Below, piece after piece: positions 18,182 to 29,625 of a stretch of DNA of 58,089 nucleotides. The notes under the pieces are model-generated. The model saw only the letters and a list, made by a program, of their open reading frames with translations. It had not been told where the DNA came from and ran no database searches. How positions within the stretch are numbered: position 1 is the first letter of the stretch; each line of letters starts with the position of its first letter. This DNA comes from Oceanospirillaceae bacterium (GTDB taxonomy: Bacteria > Pseudomonadota > Gammaproteobacteria > Pseudomonadales > Oceanobacteraceae), in NCBI GenBank assembly GCA_002724925.1, contig PBQA01000012.1:1-58089 (forward strand), in the 5' to 3' direction. Position numbers and translations under genes: made by a program.

Positions 18182-19015
18182 TCAGCCCTTCAACCGGTCA
18201 AGCCCAAACTTACGGCTGAGTATCCGGTCAAGAAGTCGCAAGGGTAGCCAGCGCTTCATCAGAGGTAACGCTGTGCTGCCATTGCCTATTCTTAGCTCAG
18301 GGGCGGGGCTCCCCTGAATTCTCAGTAACATTTCTTTGGCAAATGCTTCCGCCGTCGTTGGGTTTTGTTGAGAAGCCACAGCACGCTCTCGTATTTTATC
18401 TTCTACGGATTTAAACAATGAGTCAGGCTTTAGAAGGTCACTGACTCCGGCCAGGGAATTATCTCCAAAACTTGATTGAATCGCCCCTGGCTGAACTGTG
18501 ATGACTTCGATGCCAAATGGCGCAAGCTCCATACGCATGGCATCGCTCAGCGAGTGTAAGGCGGCCTTGGTTGCGCAGTAGGCACCTGAAAAAGGGGTGG
18601 TCAGAATGCCAGAAACTGAGCCGATGTTAATGACCTGAGCGGTATCCGAGGCACGTAACATGGATAGCGCTTCGCTTGTGACGCTGACAGGCGCCAGTAC
18701 ATTGGTCTCAAACTGGCGCATAAGGTTTTCTCTCGACAACTCAGTGACTGGGCCCATGGCAGCATAGCCGGCGTTGTTAATCAGTAAATCGATGTGGCCG
18801 ATACGCTCCCGTATTTCGCTGAAAACAGCTTGAATGGCAGCGTCATCGTTGACATCCAGGGCCATGCGAATGGCATTCTCATGATCGAGGTATTGAAGGT
18901 CATCAATATTGCGGGCTGTGGCTACCACGGTATCGCCCCGAGCGATACAAGCACGGGCGAGGGCACGTCCGATACCTGTTGAGCAACCGGTAATAAATAC
19001 GTTTCTCTCGCTCAT
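18182..19015 (-). CDS. Short-chain dehydrogenase/reductase (SDR)
   Basis: A 277-residue classical SDR with a Rossmann nucleotide-binding motif TGCSTGIGRAL (about 10-20), NNAG (about 84-87), a catalytic Ser in NIGSVSG and the YxxxK pair in GAYCATKAAL (Tyr near 153). Length fits the classical subfamily with a modest C-terminal extension. GGAG lies well placed before the ATG. It may be co-transcribed with the TlpA-like gene upstream (29 bp gap). Substrate cannot be predicted. Confidence 0.88.
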   Translation of the reverse strand: MSERNVFITGCSTGIGRALARACIARGDTVVATARNIDDLQYLDHENAIRMALDVNDDAAIQAVFSEIRERIGHIDLLINNAGYAAMGPVTELSRENLMRQFETNVLAPVSVTSEALSMLRASDTAQVINIGSVSGILTTPFSGAYCATKAALHSLSDAMRMELAPFGIEVITVQPGAIQSSFGDNSLAGVSDLLKPDSLFKSVEDKIRERAVASQQNPTTAEAFAKEMLLRIQGSPAPELRIGNGSTALPLMKRWLPLRLLDRILSRKFGLDRLKG

Positions 19016-19044
19016 GTGCTCTCCTGATCTTTCTTTATCGGTGA

Positions 19045-19566
19045 TTACTGGTCCGCTTCTGCTGCCTTGAGCAGTGACAGGACTTCGCTACGGATACTGG
19101 TCATATCCTTGGGGTTAAAACCAACGTGCTGGCTGTGCAGCTTTCCTTCATGATCAATCAGATAGGCCGTTGGCATACCTCTTAATTGGTATGTTGCGGC
19201 AGTAGCCTGGTCGTCGAACAGGGTGGGGTAGTCAACCGGGTACTCAGCCAGAAAGCGAAGCCCCTCTTCACGGGTTTCATCAACATTAAGAGCCAGAACT
19301 TCAAAACCACGATCTTTAAGTTCATTCCGGAGTTCGTTGAGTAATGGTAATGATTTTCTGCATGGGCCACACCAGGACGCCCAGAAATCAAGGTAGATGA
19401 CCTTGCCGCGATACTCTGACAGAGATATCTGACGCGTTTCGTCCAGAGTTGTCAATGTGAACTCTGGCGCATTGACCTGGCTGTCTGCATGGGCCAGTCC
19501 AGCAATAGTAATCAACATCAGCGCGACCAGATGTCGGATTGTTGCGGCAAACCTACGAAAGTACAT
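19045..19566 (-). CDS. TlpA-family periplasmic thioredoxin-like protein
   Basis: A 173-residue exported thioredoxin-fold protein. The N-terminal hydrophobic segment ending GLAHA looks like a cleavable signal peptide or anchor. The redox centre FWASWCGPCRKSLP places WCGPC at about 64-68. The cis-Pro loop is in QLRGMPTAYLID. This matches the TlpA/ResA group, which reduces disulfides in periplasmic partners such as apocytochromes. No cytochrome maturation gene is adjacent, so the partner is unknown. It lies 29 bp upstream of the SDR gene on the same strand and is divergent from the diguanylate cyclase. Confidence 0.88.
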   Translation of the reverse strand: MYFRRFAATIRHLVALMLITIAGLAHADSQVNAPEFTLTTLDETRQISLSEYRGKVIYLDFWASWCGPCRKSLPLLNELRNELKDRGFEVLALNVDETREEGLRFLAEYPVDYPTLFDDQATAATYQLRGMPTAYLIDHEGKLHSQHVGFNPKDMTSIRSEVLSLLKAAEADQ

Positions 19567-19731
19567 AACGATAACTCATGAATAAATGTAACAGTATTCT
19601 GCGTGCTCTGCGTTTGTTTGACAATGCGGGCTTTGCAGCCATCGTCACCCATGTGGGTGGTTTTCGTTTCTGACCCTGCAGGACTGACAGCGTCGTCTAC
19701 ACTGTAAGTAGTATTTGCAGAGGGAACAGGA

Positions 19732-21711
19732 ATGAAAGTACAGAAGCCGCTAATCGCGATGCTGCTGGGATTACTATTGCATTTGGTTGGAATTAACGAC
19801 GCGTCAGCGCGCGTGGCTTCGATACCCGGTTATTCTCCAGAGACCAATGTGCTTGATGTCGCTGAAGCACAGTCCGGTCAGAATCTTGCCTTTATTACTC
19901 GCTATGTTGAGGACACGTCAGGTGACCTGGTCATTGGAGACGAAGAGAGCCTCGGCTGGAAAGCGGCGCGTGAAGACTTATCGTTCGGTTATACCAATTC
20001 GGTGTACTGGTTTCGTTTTAAGCTCACGAACTCCGGCCATCGACATCTTAGTCGGTTGATCAGTATTTCTTACCCGGTTCTTGATTATATCGATTTGTAT
20101 CGCAAGACCAACGAAGGAGAGTGGCAACTAATCAGCCTGGGAGATAAGCAGGAATTCAGTGACCGTCTGTTGCCGCATCGCCACTTTCTGGTTCCTTTCG
20201 AGGTTGATCCCGGAGAAATTCAGGAGTGGGTTTTCAGGGTGGAAACATCCAGTTCGATGCAGGTACCGATGACGCTGTGGGATGAACGTGACTTCTTTGT
20301 TCATGATCAGAACCAGCTGTTAGGGCTTGGCCTGTATTACGGCATTATGCTGATTATGGTGTTTTATAACCTCTTTGTTTTCTTTTCGGTTAAAGAAGGG
20401 AATTATCTTTTCTACGTACTTTATGTCGGCTGTATGGCTGGCTTTCTCGGTAGTTTACAGGGCATTAACTTTCAGTACTTGTGGCCATCTGCAATCCACT
20501 GGAATGATCAGAGCATTATCGTGCTACTATCCGGCGTCATTATTTTTGCCGGTATTTTTACCCGGAAGTTTCTGTACCTTCATACCGACCAATCCTTCTT
20601 TAATAAATTGATTGGACTGCTGATTCTTATATGTATTGGCATCGTGTTTCTAAGTAATCTGGTCGCTTATCACACATTAATACGCGTGCTTATTGTAGTA
20701 GCCATTTTAGCCATGATCGGTGCTATTGTGCTTGGCGTGAGGCGTTGGGCTGAGGGCTTTGTTGCCGCGCGCTACTACACCATTGCATGGATCAGTTTCT
20801 TACTAGGTGGCATCGTACTGGCGCTCAATAAGTTCAATATTATCCCGAGAAACTTTTTTACTGAGAATTCACTTCAGATTGGCTCGGCTATGGAGGTGAT
20901 TTTGCTGTCGTTTGCGCTGGCCGACCGCCTGAATCAGGAAAAGCGTGAACGCTATGAAGCTCAGATCAGTGCATTGGAGCACGAAAAATTAGCACGTAAA
21001 GCTCAGACGGAAGCCCTTGATCAGGAACGTAACGCGCGTAAAGCTCAGGAGAAAGCATTAGAGCATGAGCGAGCCGCGCGGGAAGCTCAGGAGAAGGCTT
21101 TAGATATTCAGAAGAGAGCCACTGAAACACTCGAAATGCGGGTGCGTGAGAGAACGCTGGAACTCGAAAATGTGAACGAGCAGCTTGAGCGGATGAGTAC
21201 CACGGACGCACTGACGAATGTCAGGAATCGTCGTTTCTTCGATGACTTCCTCGATCGCGAGTTTGCGTTAGCACGCCACGACAGGGCGAACTTCTCCATA
21301 CTATTGCTGGATATCGATCACTTTAAACAGGTCAACGATACTTATGGTCATCAGGCGGGGGATGAAATCCTTCGCTGTATTTCAGGTGCTATCAGCGAAA
21401 CGATTGAGAATAAAGACTCGGTTGCACGCTATGGCGGTGAAGAGTTTGCCGTCGTATTACCGGGGCTCAGTCAGGAGCAGGTTGCCGCGGTAGCCGAGGC
21501 GATTCGTCTGTCCATCGAGTCCATCTATCTCGACCGGATTGCTCATGGATTCAGGGTGACCATCAGTATCGGTTGTCATTCGGCGATACCTGAGGATTCT
21601 GATAGCCCTGAAGCCTGGTTGTCGAAAGCAGATGAAGCCCTTTATCGTGCGAAAGAAAACGGTCGTAACCGCATTGAGTGTTGGTCAGTTGATGAGGCTC
21701 AGGCGGAATAA
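19732..21711 (+). CDS. 7TMR-DISM diguanylate cyclase
   Basis: A 659-residue inner-membrane signalling enzyme predicted to make cyclic di-GMP. Signal peptide at about 1-26, then a periplasmic 7TMR-DISMED2-type sensory domain (about 40-190). Seven membrane segments follow (about 200-400, starting LGLGLYYGIMLIMVFYN). A coiled-coil stalk of repeated A-x-x-x-ALExE units spans about 410-480, and a GGDEF domain about 495-650. The active-site loop is ARYGGEEFAVVLPG (about 565). The inhibitory-site Arg of RxxD is Glu here (ENKD), so product feedback at that site is probably lost. GAGGGAACAGG precedes the ATG. No EAL domain and no obvious effector gene adjoin. Confidence 0.93.
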   Translation: MKVQKPLIAMLLGLLLHLVGINDASARVASIPGYSPETNVLDVAEAQSGQNLAFITRYVEDTSGDLVIGDEESLGWKAAREDLSFGYTNSVYWFRFKLTNSGHRHLSRLISISYPVLDYIDLYRKTNEGEWQLISLGDKQEFSDRLLPHRHFLVPFEVDPGEIQEWVFRVETSSSMQVPMTLWDERDFFVHDQNQLLGLGLYYGIMLIMVFYNLFVFFSVKEGNYLFYVLYVGCMAGFLGSLQGINFQYLWPSAIHWNDQSIIVLLSGVIIFAGIFTRKFLYLHTDQSFFNKLIGLLILICIGIVFLSNLVAYHTLIRVLIVVAILAMIGAIVLGVRRWAEGFVAARYYTIAWISFLLGGIVLALNKFNIIPRNFFTENSLQIGSAMEVILLSFALADRLNQEKRERYEAQISALEHEKLARKAQTEALDQERNARKAQEKALEHERAAREAQEKALDIQKRATETLEMRVRERTLELENVNEQLERMSTTDALTNVRNRRFFDDFLDREFALARHDRANFSILLLDIDHFKQVNDTYGHQAGDEILRCISGAISETIENKDSVARYGGEEFAVVLPGLSQEQVAAVAEAIRLSIESIYLDRIAHGFRVTISIGCHSAIPEDSDSPEAWLSKADEALYRAKENGRNRIECWSVDEAQAE

Positions 21712-21753
21712 TCATCATCGCCTGAACTTCATCTGCATTTCACAGCGATCATT

Positions 21754-23421
21754 TTACTGAATGGAGAGCTGGCTGGCATAACCGACCCTGAAGCCACCCC
21801 AGTGCTCTCCGTTGACCCAGATGGGCACCGACAGGTCATGCATTATTTCACCGGTATCCCGCTTGTAAGTCTGAAGTAGGAATATACTCTGATTGCTGCC
21901 GCAGCGTGACCCGGTACGGTCGTCAAAGATACGTTTGGTGCGATTGTTCACGAGGTCTTTGTGGTAGTCCCCACTCAGTGGTTGAGCGAACTTCTTGTTG
22001 TGGGTAGGGAAGTACCCATTGTCATCGACTGCGCCCGCATAGGCGATGAAAGCATTTCGCTGTAAAATCTGTTCCTGAATATCAGGCAGTAACTCATCTG
22101 TGAAAGCATCAAAGTCCGTGGAGAACTTTTTAGGGTTGGTTCCGGGGATTTCACGATATTCACGACTGAATAAAGCGTCATGTGTGATCTTCCCACTGGC
22201 AATTGCTTCTTCGAATAGACGACCAATAGCCTGAGCAGCATTAAAAGCTTCTGCTTTGACCGTGTTGTGGGGTTCACCTAAATTACCACTGCCGAAAGAC
22301 TCGAAAATAGTTTCTGCAGATTCCGACAGGCCAGCGGACTTATCGGCGATGGATGCCACTTCGTTTTCTGTTTCCTGATAATGCGCTGATGTCTGTCCGA
22401 TAATTCCTGAAATATGCTGGATATGCCCAGTGTTATCGTTCATGTTTTCGACCAGTGCATTGACGGCGTGTTGTATGTTGTCGGCACGTTTATTTATTTC
22501 GGTCAGATGGTCGTTCAGCTCTCGTGTCATACTGACACCCTCATCGATGACCTTGATCAGGTTGCTACTATTGCCCGCGGCGAGTTTTACTTCCTGATTT
22601 ATCTGGGTGATGGTGGTGCCAATCTGTTCGGTCGCATCGGATGTTTTTCCTGCCAGAGCCCGTACTTCATCTGCAACTACGGCGAACCCTCGTCCTTGTT
22701 CGCCGGCCCGTGCAGCCTCGATCGCCGCGTTAAGAGCCAGAAGGTTGGTCTGTTCGGCAATGTCATTAATGATGCTGGTAACTTTGCTGATGTTTTCAGA
22801 TTTCGCTTCGAGGTTAGAAATCAACTCTGCATTACTTTGTACCTGGTTTCGGGTCTCTTCCATTTTGGGGATTGTGCGATTGATGGCCTCACTTCCTGCT
22901 CGGTTAATTTCCATGGCTTCGTTAGTAGCGCGTGCCGCTTCACGTGTTTGCTCGAGCATTTCTTCCATGGTGTTAGATATGCGATCGGTACTGTGAACGA
23001 TCTGTTCACTGTCCTTTGCTTCATCGTGTATGCGCTTTTGCAACTTGTCTGCCGCGTATGACATTTCAGCTGCAGAGATGGCGATATGTCCGCCGTTGGC
23101 AGCAAGATCTTCCTGAACCTGTCTTGCTGAAGCCAGATAGTTGTTGATGTCTTGCGTGGCGCCGGCCAGCCAGTTCGCTGTTGGCTGAATGTTGTGTCGG
23201 TCGCCTTTGATCGAAGACGTCAGATTTGTGATGAGGCGTGTCGTTGGGCGTACTAAGAACCTGTATTGCAGAAAGGTCGTCACGCTGGCAGCGATTGCTG
23301 CGCTCAATACGAATGACATTAGCGGTTCAGCTCCTGATCCATGGACCAGGAAGCCGACAATGACGCCGCTGATTAGACCAGCCAATAACGATCCAGCTGC
23401 TAAACGTGAACTAGAAACCAT
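21754..23421 (-). CDS. Methyl-accepting chemotaxis protein with C-terminal sensory domain
   Basis: A 555-residue chemoreceptor. Two membrane segments lie at about 10-50 with almost no periplasmic loop. A HAMP-like linker follows, then a long coiled-coil with the highly conserved signalling tip [18 protein letters not shown] (about 220). After the coiled coil comes an extra globular domain at about 400-555 ([36 protein letters not shown]) that looks like a cytoplasmic ligand or redox-sensing module. The receptor therefore probably senses an internal cue. GGAGAG lies before the ATG. No che genes are in the window. Confidence 0.92.
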   Translation of the reverse strand: MVSSSRLAAGSLLAGLISGVIVGFLVHGSGAEPLMSFVLSAAIAASVTTFLQYRFLVRPTTRLITNLTSSIKGDRHNIQPTANWLAGATQDINNYLASARQVQEDLAANGGHIAISAAEMSYAADKLQKRIHDEAKDSEQIVHSTDRISNTMEEMLEQTREAARATNEAMEINRAGSEAINRTIPKMEETRNQVQSNAELISNLEAKSENISKVTSIINDIAEQTNLLALNAAIEAARAGEQGRGFAVVADEVRALAGKTSDATEQIGTTITQINQEVKLAAGNSSNLIKVIDEGVSMTRELNDHLTEINKRADNIQHAVNALVENMNDNTGHIQHISGIIGQTSAHYQETENEVASIADKSAGLSESAETIFESFGSGNLGEPHNTVKAEAFNAAQAIGRLFEEAIASGKITHDALFSREYREIPGTNPKKFSTDFDAFTDELLPDIQEQILQRNAFIAYAGAVDDNGYFPTHNKKFAQPLSGDYHKDLVNNRTKRIFDDRTGSRCGSNQSIFLLQTYKRDTGEIMHDLSVPIWVNGEHWGGFRVGYASQLSIQ

Positions 23422-23585
23422 AGAGAACTCTCCGCTTTGTCCTCTTTGAAGAATAGTCTATATGGCCTGAAAGGATATGGCTGTGCGTCAGCGGGTGCAG
23501 AAAGTCAGGCGAGCATGCCGCCAAAATGGCTGAAAATATCGCTAGTAAAACGGATACAGAGAATTAGAAGAGGGAAACCCTTTGA

Positions 23586-23672
23586 TGGTGCCGAAGGGGA
23601 GACTCGAACTCCCACGGGCGTGAGCCCACTGCGACCTGAACACAGCGTGTCTACCAATTCCACCACTTCGGC
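23586..23672 (-). tRNA. tRNA-Leu (CAG), copy 2
   Basis: 87-nt class II tRNA with encoded CCA. Acceptor GCCGAAG / CTTCGGC, anticodon loop TTCAGGT in the stem CTGTG / CGCAG, and a long variable arm (GGGCTCACGCCC). It is the last gene of the minus-strand tRNA-Leu cluster and 58 bp from copy 1. Confidence 0.95.
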
Positions 23673-23730
23673 AAAAGGGTGTGACGAGTGAATCGTCATT
23701 CACAGCACCATCAACACGGTAGGTTGTTGA

Positions 23731-23817
23731 TGGTGCCCAGGGGGAGACTCGAACTCCCACGAGCGTAAGCTCACTGCGACCTGAACACAGCGTGTCTACC
23801 AATTCCACCACCTGGGC
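23731..23817 (-). tRNA. tRNA-Leu (CAG), copy 1
   Basis: 87-nt class II tRNA with encoded CCA. Acceptor GCCCAGG / CCTGGGC, the same anticodon arm as copy 2, and variable arm GAGCTTACGCTC. Differences from copy 2 are confined to helices and are compensatory, so both look functional. Confidence 0.95.
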
Positions 23818-23878
23818 AAACAAGACTCTTCTTACGAAGACTCTTCACTGACCGAAAGATCCGTTGGTACTGAAATAT

Positions 23879-23963
23879 TGGTACCAGAGGCCGGACTCGA
23901 ACCGGCACACCCGAAGGCGGGGGATTTTGAATCCCCTGCGTCTACCAATTTCGCCACTCTGGC
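23879..23963 (-). tRNA. tRNA-Leu (CAA)
   Basis: 85-nt class II tRNA with encoded CCA. Acceptor GCCAGAG / CTCTGGT (first pair G-U), anticodon stem GGGGA / TCCCC around TTCAAAA (anticodon CAA), and T-arm GCCGGTTCGAGTCCGGC. It is first in the tRNA-Leu operon. Confidence 0.95.
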
Positions 23964-23989
23964 AAATCAGTATCGGTCAGTGGCCGCGT

Positions 23990-24017
23990 ATATTACTCAG
24001 TATTTTCTGAACGTCAA
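23990..24017 (-). promoter_or_regulatory. Sigma-70 promoter of the tRNA-Leu cluster
   Basis: On the minus strand TTGACG (24012-24017) and TAATAT (23990-23995) are separated by 16 bp. A GC-rich discriminator (ACGCGGCC) follows, as in stringently controlled stable RNA promoters. Confidence 0.68.
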
Positions 24018-24032
24018 CAATTTTTTCTAAGT

Positions 24033-24052
24033 ATTTCCTTAACTTAGGAAAT
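24033..24052. repeat. Imperfect palindrome upstream of queA and the tRNA promoter
   Basis: ATTTCCTTAACTTAGGAAAT is near-palindromic with 8 matching bases on each arm. It lies directly upstream of the -35 element of the tRNA-Leu promoter and 65 bp before queA. It could bind a dimeric regulator of either; no family can be named. Confidence 0.35.
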
Positions 24053-24117
24053 TATCTCGGGTAACCTTGCGTCCGGTTTTACGCGCATACTCCGCCCGCT
24101 ATTCTCAGGCCTGATTA

Positions 24118-26330
<2,213 letters not shown>

Positions 26331-26383
26331 GACCAGAAGAATTTTATTTACAGGCGATGCCTGAACATTGGGAGTAAATTTGA

Positions 26384-26740
26384 ATGAAAGCTTTAATGGC
26401 GCTGTTTGCTGTTGTTCCTGCAACTGCTTTTGCTGAGGGTGCTCCTCAGCCTGCAATGGGTGATGCCTTTTCCTGGGTATTCCTGCTTGGTTTTGCAGCG
26501 ATTTTCTACTTTATGCTGTGGCGCCCACAGGCAAAACGCCAAAAAGAACACAAGAACCTGATCGAAGGTCTGGCGAAAAACGACGAAGTCGTTACCGCTG
26601 GTGGCATGCTCGGTAAAGTGACCAAAGTGACTGAAGAGTTCGCTGTTATCGAAGTGGCCGATGGTGTTCAGTTCCCCGTGCAGAAAGTCGCTGTAACTGC
26701 AGTACTTCCTAAAGGCACGATCAAAGAAGTCAAAGCCTGA
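26384..26740 (+). CDS. yajC: Preprotein translocase subunit YajC
   Basis: A 118-residue single-span inner-membrane protein that associates with SecDF-YidC and the SecYEG channel. The membrane segment (AFSWVFLLGFAAIFYFMLW) is followed by the basic RPQAKRQKEHKNL and the compact cytosolic fold VVTAGGMLGKVTKV. GGGAG lies upstream of the ATG. It precedes secD, with a hairpin in between. Confidence 0.95.
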   Translation: MKALMALFAVVPATAFAEGAPQPAMGDAFSWVFLLGFAAIFYFMLWRPQAKRQKEHKNLIEGLAKNDEVVTAGGMLGKVTKVTEEFAVIEVADGVQFPVQKVAVTAVLPKGTIKEVKA

Positions 26741-26751
26741 CCAATCCCTGT

Positions 26752-26777
26752 AACGGCCTCCTCGGAGGCCGTTTCTT
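26752..26777 (+). terminator. Hairpin between yajC and secD (attenuator-like)
   Basis: AACGGCCTCC and GGAGGCCGTT are perfect complements followed by TTCTT. The U-tract is short, so it may only partly terminate and lower secDF expression relative to yajC. Confidence 0.55.
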
Positions 26778-26801
26778 ATGCTGAAGGAATAGGGCAGTTG
26801 T

Positions 26802-28664
26802 ATGCTCAATAAATATCCACTCTGGAAAAACCTCCTCATACTTGTGGTGGTTGCACTGGCGTTTATCTACGCCGCTCCAAATTTGTATCCACCTGATGCT
26901 GCAATTCAGGTGACGCCAGTACGTGCCGGCGCTGAGATGTCTACCGCGACGCTGAATAATGTACGTAAAGCTCTTGATGGGGCGGATATCAGCTACTTCG
27001 GTGAGGAAGTAAACGGCAGTACCGCACTTTTACGCCTTACATCCCCTGATGCTCAGCTCCCTGCAAAAGCGGCTATCCAACGGAAACTGGGGGATGAATT
27101 TGTTGTTGCTCTGAACCTGGCGCCAACGACACCAGACTGGCTGGTTAATCTGGGGGCTGGACCAATGACATTGGGTCTGGACCTGAGTGGTGGTGTGCAC
27201 TTCCTGATGGAAGTGGATATGGATGAATATGTTTCAGGCCGTATTACGAACTATCGCGAAGACCTGAGAACCAGCCTTCGCCAGGAAGACATCAAATACC
27301 GTCGTGTTGTTGTTGAAGGCAATAAGGTCCGTTTGAGCTTCCGCCAGGAAACACTGCGCAGCGACGCACGTACCTTTATTAATCGTAATTACCCTGGCGA
27401 ATTCTTGCCACAGGAAGAAGAGGTTGATGGTAACTTCGACCTGATTCTGATGCTGACTGAGCAGAAAATTCGTGACTTTGAGGATTACGCGCTTAAGCAG
27501 AACCTGATGACGTTACGTAATCGTGTGAACGAGCTGGGCGTTGCCGAGCCTCTGGTTCAGCGTCAGGGCCGTAACCGCATTGTGGTTGAGTTGCCGGGTG
27601 TTCAGGATACTGCTGAAGCGAAGAAGATTCTGGGTAAGGCTGCCAATCTCGAGTTCCGCTTAGAAGCTGAGCCGGGTGCCAGTCGCTTTGCTACGGAAGA
27701 GTACAGCTTCCGCGATAATCAGAATCGTACTGCACGCCTGGAAAAGAAAGTAATTACCACAGGTGACAGCGTAACCAACGCCAGCTCTGGTTTTGATGAG
27801 AACAGCTTCCCTCAGGTAAATATCAGCCTCGACAGTAAAGGTGCCGCGCGTATGACGCAGGTGACCAAGAAAGCGGTTCAGCGCCGGATGGCCGTGCTGT
27901 TTGTCGAGCGAAAACCAAAAACGACTTACGAAATGGTTGATGGCGTCGAGCAGCCTAAAACGATTCAGGTGGTCGAGAAATCAATAATTTCACTGGCTAC
28001 GATTCAGAGTGTGCTGGGGAGTAGTTTCCGTATCACGGGGCTTCAGTCTGCCGAAGCGAACGAGCTGGCACTTCTGCTTCGCTCAGGTGCGCTTGCCGCA
28101 CCAATGGACTTCGTAGAAGAAAGAACCGTTGGACCAAGCCTGGGTGCTGAGAACATTGAAATGGGTGCTCGTTCAGTGATGGCTGGTCTGGCACTGGTGT
28201 TGATCGCCATGCTGGTGTTCTACCGCGCATTTGGCTTGATAGCGAACATTGCCCTGGCGGTTAACCTGGTGCTTCTTGTTGCCCTGATGTCGATTATCGG
28301 CGCAACCCTGACCCTGCCGGGTATTGCGGGTATCGTTCTGACCGTCGGTATGGCTGTTGACGCCAATGTGCTTATTTTCTCTCGAATACGGGAGGAGCTG
28401 AAAAATGGTCGATCGCCTCAGCAGGCGATTCATGAAGGCTATGATCGTGCCTTCCTGACTATCTTTGACGCCAACCTGACGACCTTAATTGTCGCCGTCA
28501 TCTTGTTCGCAGTCGGTACGGGCCCGGTCAAAGGCTTTGCTGTGACACTGTCCTTCGGGATCCTTACGTCGATGTTCACCGCGGTTATGGTGACACGTGC
28601 AATGACTAATCTGCTGTACGGTGGTCGCCGTGTAGAGCGCCTGTCGATTGGAGGAAAGGCATGA
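26802..28664 (+). CDS. secD: Protein translocase subunit SecD
   Basis: A 620-residue RND-type membrane protein which, with SecF, uses the proton gradient to pull exported proteins out of SecYEG. One N-terminal membrane segment, a large periplasmic P1 region (about 35-440), then five C-terminal membrane segments. Conserved motifs are GLDLSGGVHFLMEVD, GRNRIVVELPGV and, in the channel region, GIVLTVGMAVDANVLIFSRI, whose Asp takes part in proton conduction. AAGGAA precedes the ATG. The stop overlaps secF by 4 bp. Confidence 0.97.
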   Translation: MLNKYPLWKNLLILVVVALAFIYAAPNLYPPDAAIQVTPVRAGAEMSTATLNNVRKALDGADISYFGEEVNGSTALLRLTSPDAQLPAKAAIQRKLGDEFVVALNLAPTTPDWLVNLGAGPMTLGLDLSGGVHFLMEVDMDEYVSGRITNYREDLRTSLRQEDIKYRRVVVEGNKVRLSFRQETLRSDARTFINRNYPGEFLPQEEEVDGNFDLILMLTEQKIRDFEDYALKQNLMTLRNRVNELGVAEPLVQRQGRNRIVVELPGVQDTAEAKKILGKAANLEFRLEAEPGASRFATEEYSFRDNQNRTARLEKKVITTGDSVTNASSGFDENSFPQVNISLDSKGAARMTQVTKKAVQRRMAVLFVERKPKTTYEMVDGVEQPKTIQVVEKSIISLATIQSVLGSSFRITGLQSAEANELALLLRSGALAAPMDFVEERTVGPSLGAENIEMGARSVMAGLALVLIAMLVFYRAFGLIANIALAVNLVLLVALMSIIGATLTLPGIAGIVLTVGMAVDANVLIFSRIREELKNGRSPQQAIHEGYDRAFLTIFDANLTTLIVAVILFAVGTGPVKGFAVTLSFGILTSMFTAVMVTRAMTNLLYGGRRVERLSIGGKA

Positions 28665-29572
28665 ATACTGTGAACTTTATGCGCTTCCGTCATATCTCGA
28701 CGGCGATCTCTCTGACCTTACTTCTGGTTTCAGTCGTCGCCATTGGTATGCGAGGCCTTAACTTCGGTCTCGATTTCACCGGCGGTACGCTCCTTGAAGT
28801 CGAATACGAAACTCCAGTTGCGCTGTCAGAGGTTAAATCGGTTCTCGACACTGCAGGCTACAGAGATGTGGTCGTTCAGAACTTTGGCTCTGAAACGGAC
28901 GTTCTGGTTCGTATGTCCGAGTCTTTCCGCGATGATCTGGGTAATGAAGTACTGGGTTTGCTGCAGACGAATGTTGACGATAATTCACTGACGCTGCTGC
29001 GTAGTGAGTTTGTTGGTGCCAGCGTCGGTGAAGAACTGCGTGACCAGGGCGGCATTGCTATGCTGGTGGCACTCTTCGTTGTTATGGCTTACGTTACTTT
29101 CCGATTCCAGTGGAAGTTCTCCGTGGGGGCGGTCATGGCATTGTTCCATGATGTCCTCATAATTATCGGTATGTTCGCTCTGTTTCAGTGGGAGTTTGAT
29201 CTTAATGTCTTGGCGGCCCTGCTGGCTGTTATCGGTTACTCGCTGAACGACACCATCGTAGTGTCTGACCGGATACGTGAAAACTTCCGTATGATGCGGA
29301 TTGGCTCATCGGTAGAAATCATTAATGAGTCGCTTACTCAGACACTGGGTCGTACCTTGATGACCTCCTTGACGACTATCCTTGTGCTGCTTGCCTTGCT
29401 GTTTCTGGGTGGGGACATCATTCACAACTTCGCTCTGGCATTGACCATAGGTGTCGGCGTGGGTACGTATTCGTCGATTTACATCGCAGCAAACCTGCTG
29501 CTGGCGTTTAACATCAGTCGCGAAGACCTGTTGCCGCCAGAGCTCGAAGAGGAAGGTGACGAGACTCCGTAG
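28661..29572 (+). CDS. secF: Protein translocase subunit SecF
   Basis: A 303-residue partner of SecD with six membrane segments and one periplasmic domain. The motifs LNFGLDFTGGTLLEVEY (P4 region) and AVIGYSLNDTIVVSDRIREN (channel helix) are diagnostic. The ATG lies within the secD stop (ATGA), with GGAGG just upstream, indicating translational coupling. The C-terminus is acidic. A strong hairpin follows. Confidence 0.97.
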   Translation: MNTVNFMRFRHISTAISLTLLLVSVVAIGMRGLNFGLDFTGGTLLEVEYETPVALSEVKSVLDTAGYRDVVVQNFGSETDVLVRMSESFRDDLGNEVLGLLQTNVDDNSLTLLRSEFVGASVGEELRDQGGIAMLVALFVVMAYVTFRFQWKFSVGAVMALFHDVLIIIGMFALFQWEFDLNVLAALLAVIGYSLNDTIVVSDRIRENFRMMRIGSSVEIINESLTQTLGRTLMTSLTTILVLLALLFLGGDIIHNFALALTIGVGVGTYSSIYIAANLLLAFNISREDLLPPELEEEGDETP

Positions 29573-29590
29573 TCGTTGTCCATCTGAGAA

Positions 29591-29625
29591 AAGAACATGA
29601 GCGGCACGGCCGCTCTTGTTCTTAA
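29591..29625 (+). terminator. Terminator after secF
   Basis: AAGAACATGAGCGGC pairs with GCCGCTCTTGTTCTT around a 3-nt loop; one T-T mismatch. It lies 18 bp after the secF stop. The U content comes from the 3' arm of the stem. Confidence 0.7.

Noticed and set aside
23505-23823. Open frames of 64-93 codons on both strands over the tRNA-Leu genes (for example with VELVDTLCSGRS)
   Set aside because: They are translations of the duplicated tRNA-Leu sequences; the tRNA folds explain the region fully.
24000-24117. preQ1 riboswitch before queA
   Set aside because: No preQ1 aptamer pattern was seen, and queA-tgt use rather than make preQ1 in this operon type.
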